Source: Oryzibacter oryziterrae
GTDB taxonomy: Bacteria; Pseudomonadota; Alphaproteobacteria; Rhizobiales; Pleomorphomonadaceae
Length of the DNA stretch: 64,000 bases
NCBI RefSeq assembly: GCF_021864535.1
Contig: NZ_JAKJIC010000001.1
Location: 186,001 to 250,000 of the forward strand
Direction of reading: 5' to 3'
Positions 63,840 to 64,000 of this stretch are shown piece after piece (positions within the stretch are counted from its first letter, which is position 1; each line of letters starts with the position of its first letter). Made by a program: the position numbers and the translations under genes. The notes beneath the pieces were generated by a model. The model did not search any database. It was not told where the DNA came from and worked only from the letters and a program-made list of their open reading frames with translations.

Positions 63840-64000
63840 TCAGGTGAAACTCGGGGCGATCAGCACGCAGAGGCAGAGCTGGGCAATGGCGATCAGGGGC
63901 AAGAGCACGAGCACGCGTTTGACGGGCGATTCAGTCGCGTAGATAGCGATGGCGCCGATGAAGAACGCAGCCGGTATGCTCATTGCGGAGGCGACGAAAT
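63840..64000 (-). CDS. small membrane protein, cut by window edge
   Basis: The minus-strand frame is open from the window end to a TGA at 63842-63840, giving at least 52 residues. It contains two hydrophobic stretches, [15 protein letters not shown] and [20 protein letters not shown], separated by TESPVKRV. An in-frame ATG is present (MSIPAAFF), so it may be a very small protein or the C-terminus of a larger one. Family not recognised. Confidence 0.5.
   Translation of the reverse strand, partial: FVASAMSIPAAFFIGAIAIYATESPVKRVLVLLPLIAIAQLCLCVLIAPSFT

Overview
The window is about 64 kb of GC-rich (roughly 64 percent by eye) chromosome from an alphaproteobacterium, most likely of the Hyphomicrobiales (Rhizobiales). 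The reasons are a proteobacterial 14-gene-type nuo operon, phosphatidylcholine synthase, malyl-CoA lyase with methylmalonyl-CoA epimerase (ethylmalonyl-CoA pathway enzymes), Flp/TadG pilus proteins and RNase J. No rRNA, tRNA, CRISPR array, phage or transposase gene was found; nearly all the sequence looks like resident chromosome.

Layout. 1-9.5 kb: the 3' part of nuoG followed by nuoH, a small membrane ORF, nuoI, J, K, L, M and N (respiratory complex I), then birA. 10.6-12.4 kb: an HPP-family membrane protein and a TetR regulator behind two TetR-type operators, and a ferric-reductase-like membrane protein. 12.7-14.8 kb: RNase J and methylmalonyl-CoA epimerase. 14.8-20.1 kb: a CDF transporter divergent from a DUF2892/RND efflux operon, closed by a strong terminator. 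20.2-33 kb: TadG-like protein, AEC carrier, LpxL-like acyltransferase, malyl-CoA lyase, a repeat-rich OmpA protein, DUF2182 protein, phosphatidylcholine synthase, TerC, PncB, a SpoU-type RNA methyltransferase, DUF423 and an EF-hand protein. 33-36.4 kb: a large FG-GAP/RTX protein and ApbE. 36.7-38.1 kb: modE and trmO either side of a ModE-box-like dyad.

The most unusual region is 38.1-50.9 kb. A minus-strand hypF-hypC-hypD-hypE operon lies upstream of a six-gene hydrogenase-4-like operon (hyfB, C, E, F, G, I). The large subunit lacks both cysteines of the L1 nickel-binding motif (SGDS instead of CGIC) and has an abnormal C-terminal motif, and no HyfA/HyfH-type ferredoxin subunit is encoded. 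This points to an energy-converting hydrogenase-related (Ehr-type) ion-pumping complex rather than a hydrogenase. The 447-bp gap between hypE and hyfB carries a dense set of stem-loops with two crossing (pseudoknot) helices. Every G-U wobble seen favours a plus-strand RNA about 290 nt long, opposite to the flanking genes. I do not recognise the RNA family; this is the best candidate for something undescribed.

50.9-64 kb: an ArsC/Spx-like reductase, an orphan LytS-type histidine kinase, a visibly AT-richer accessory patch (two unknown proteins around kptA), a beta-CASP nuclease, an EF-hand periplasmic protein, a serine hydrolase, a MocR regulator, arylamine N-acetyltransferase, an O-methyltransferase, an Flp pilin too short for a 60-residue cutoff, trmFO and the end of a small membrane protein. 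All functional calls come from reading motifs; no database search was run.
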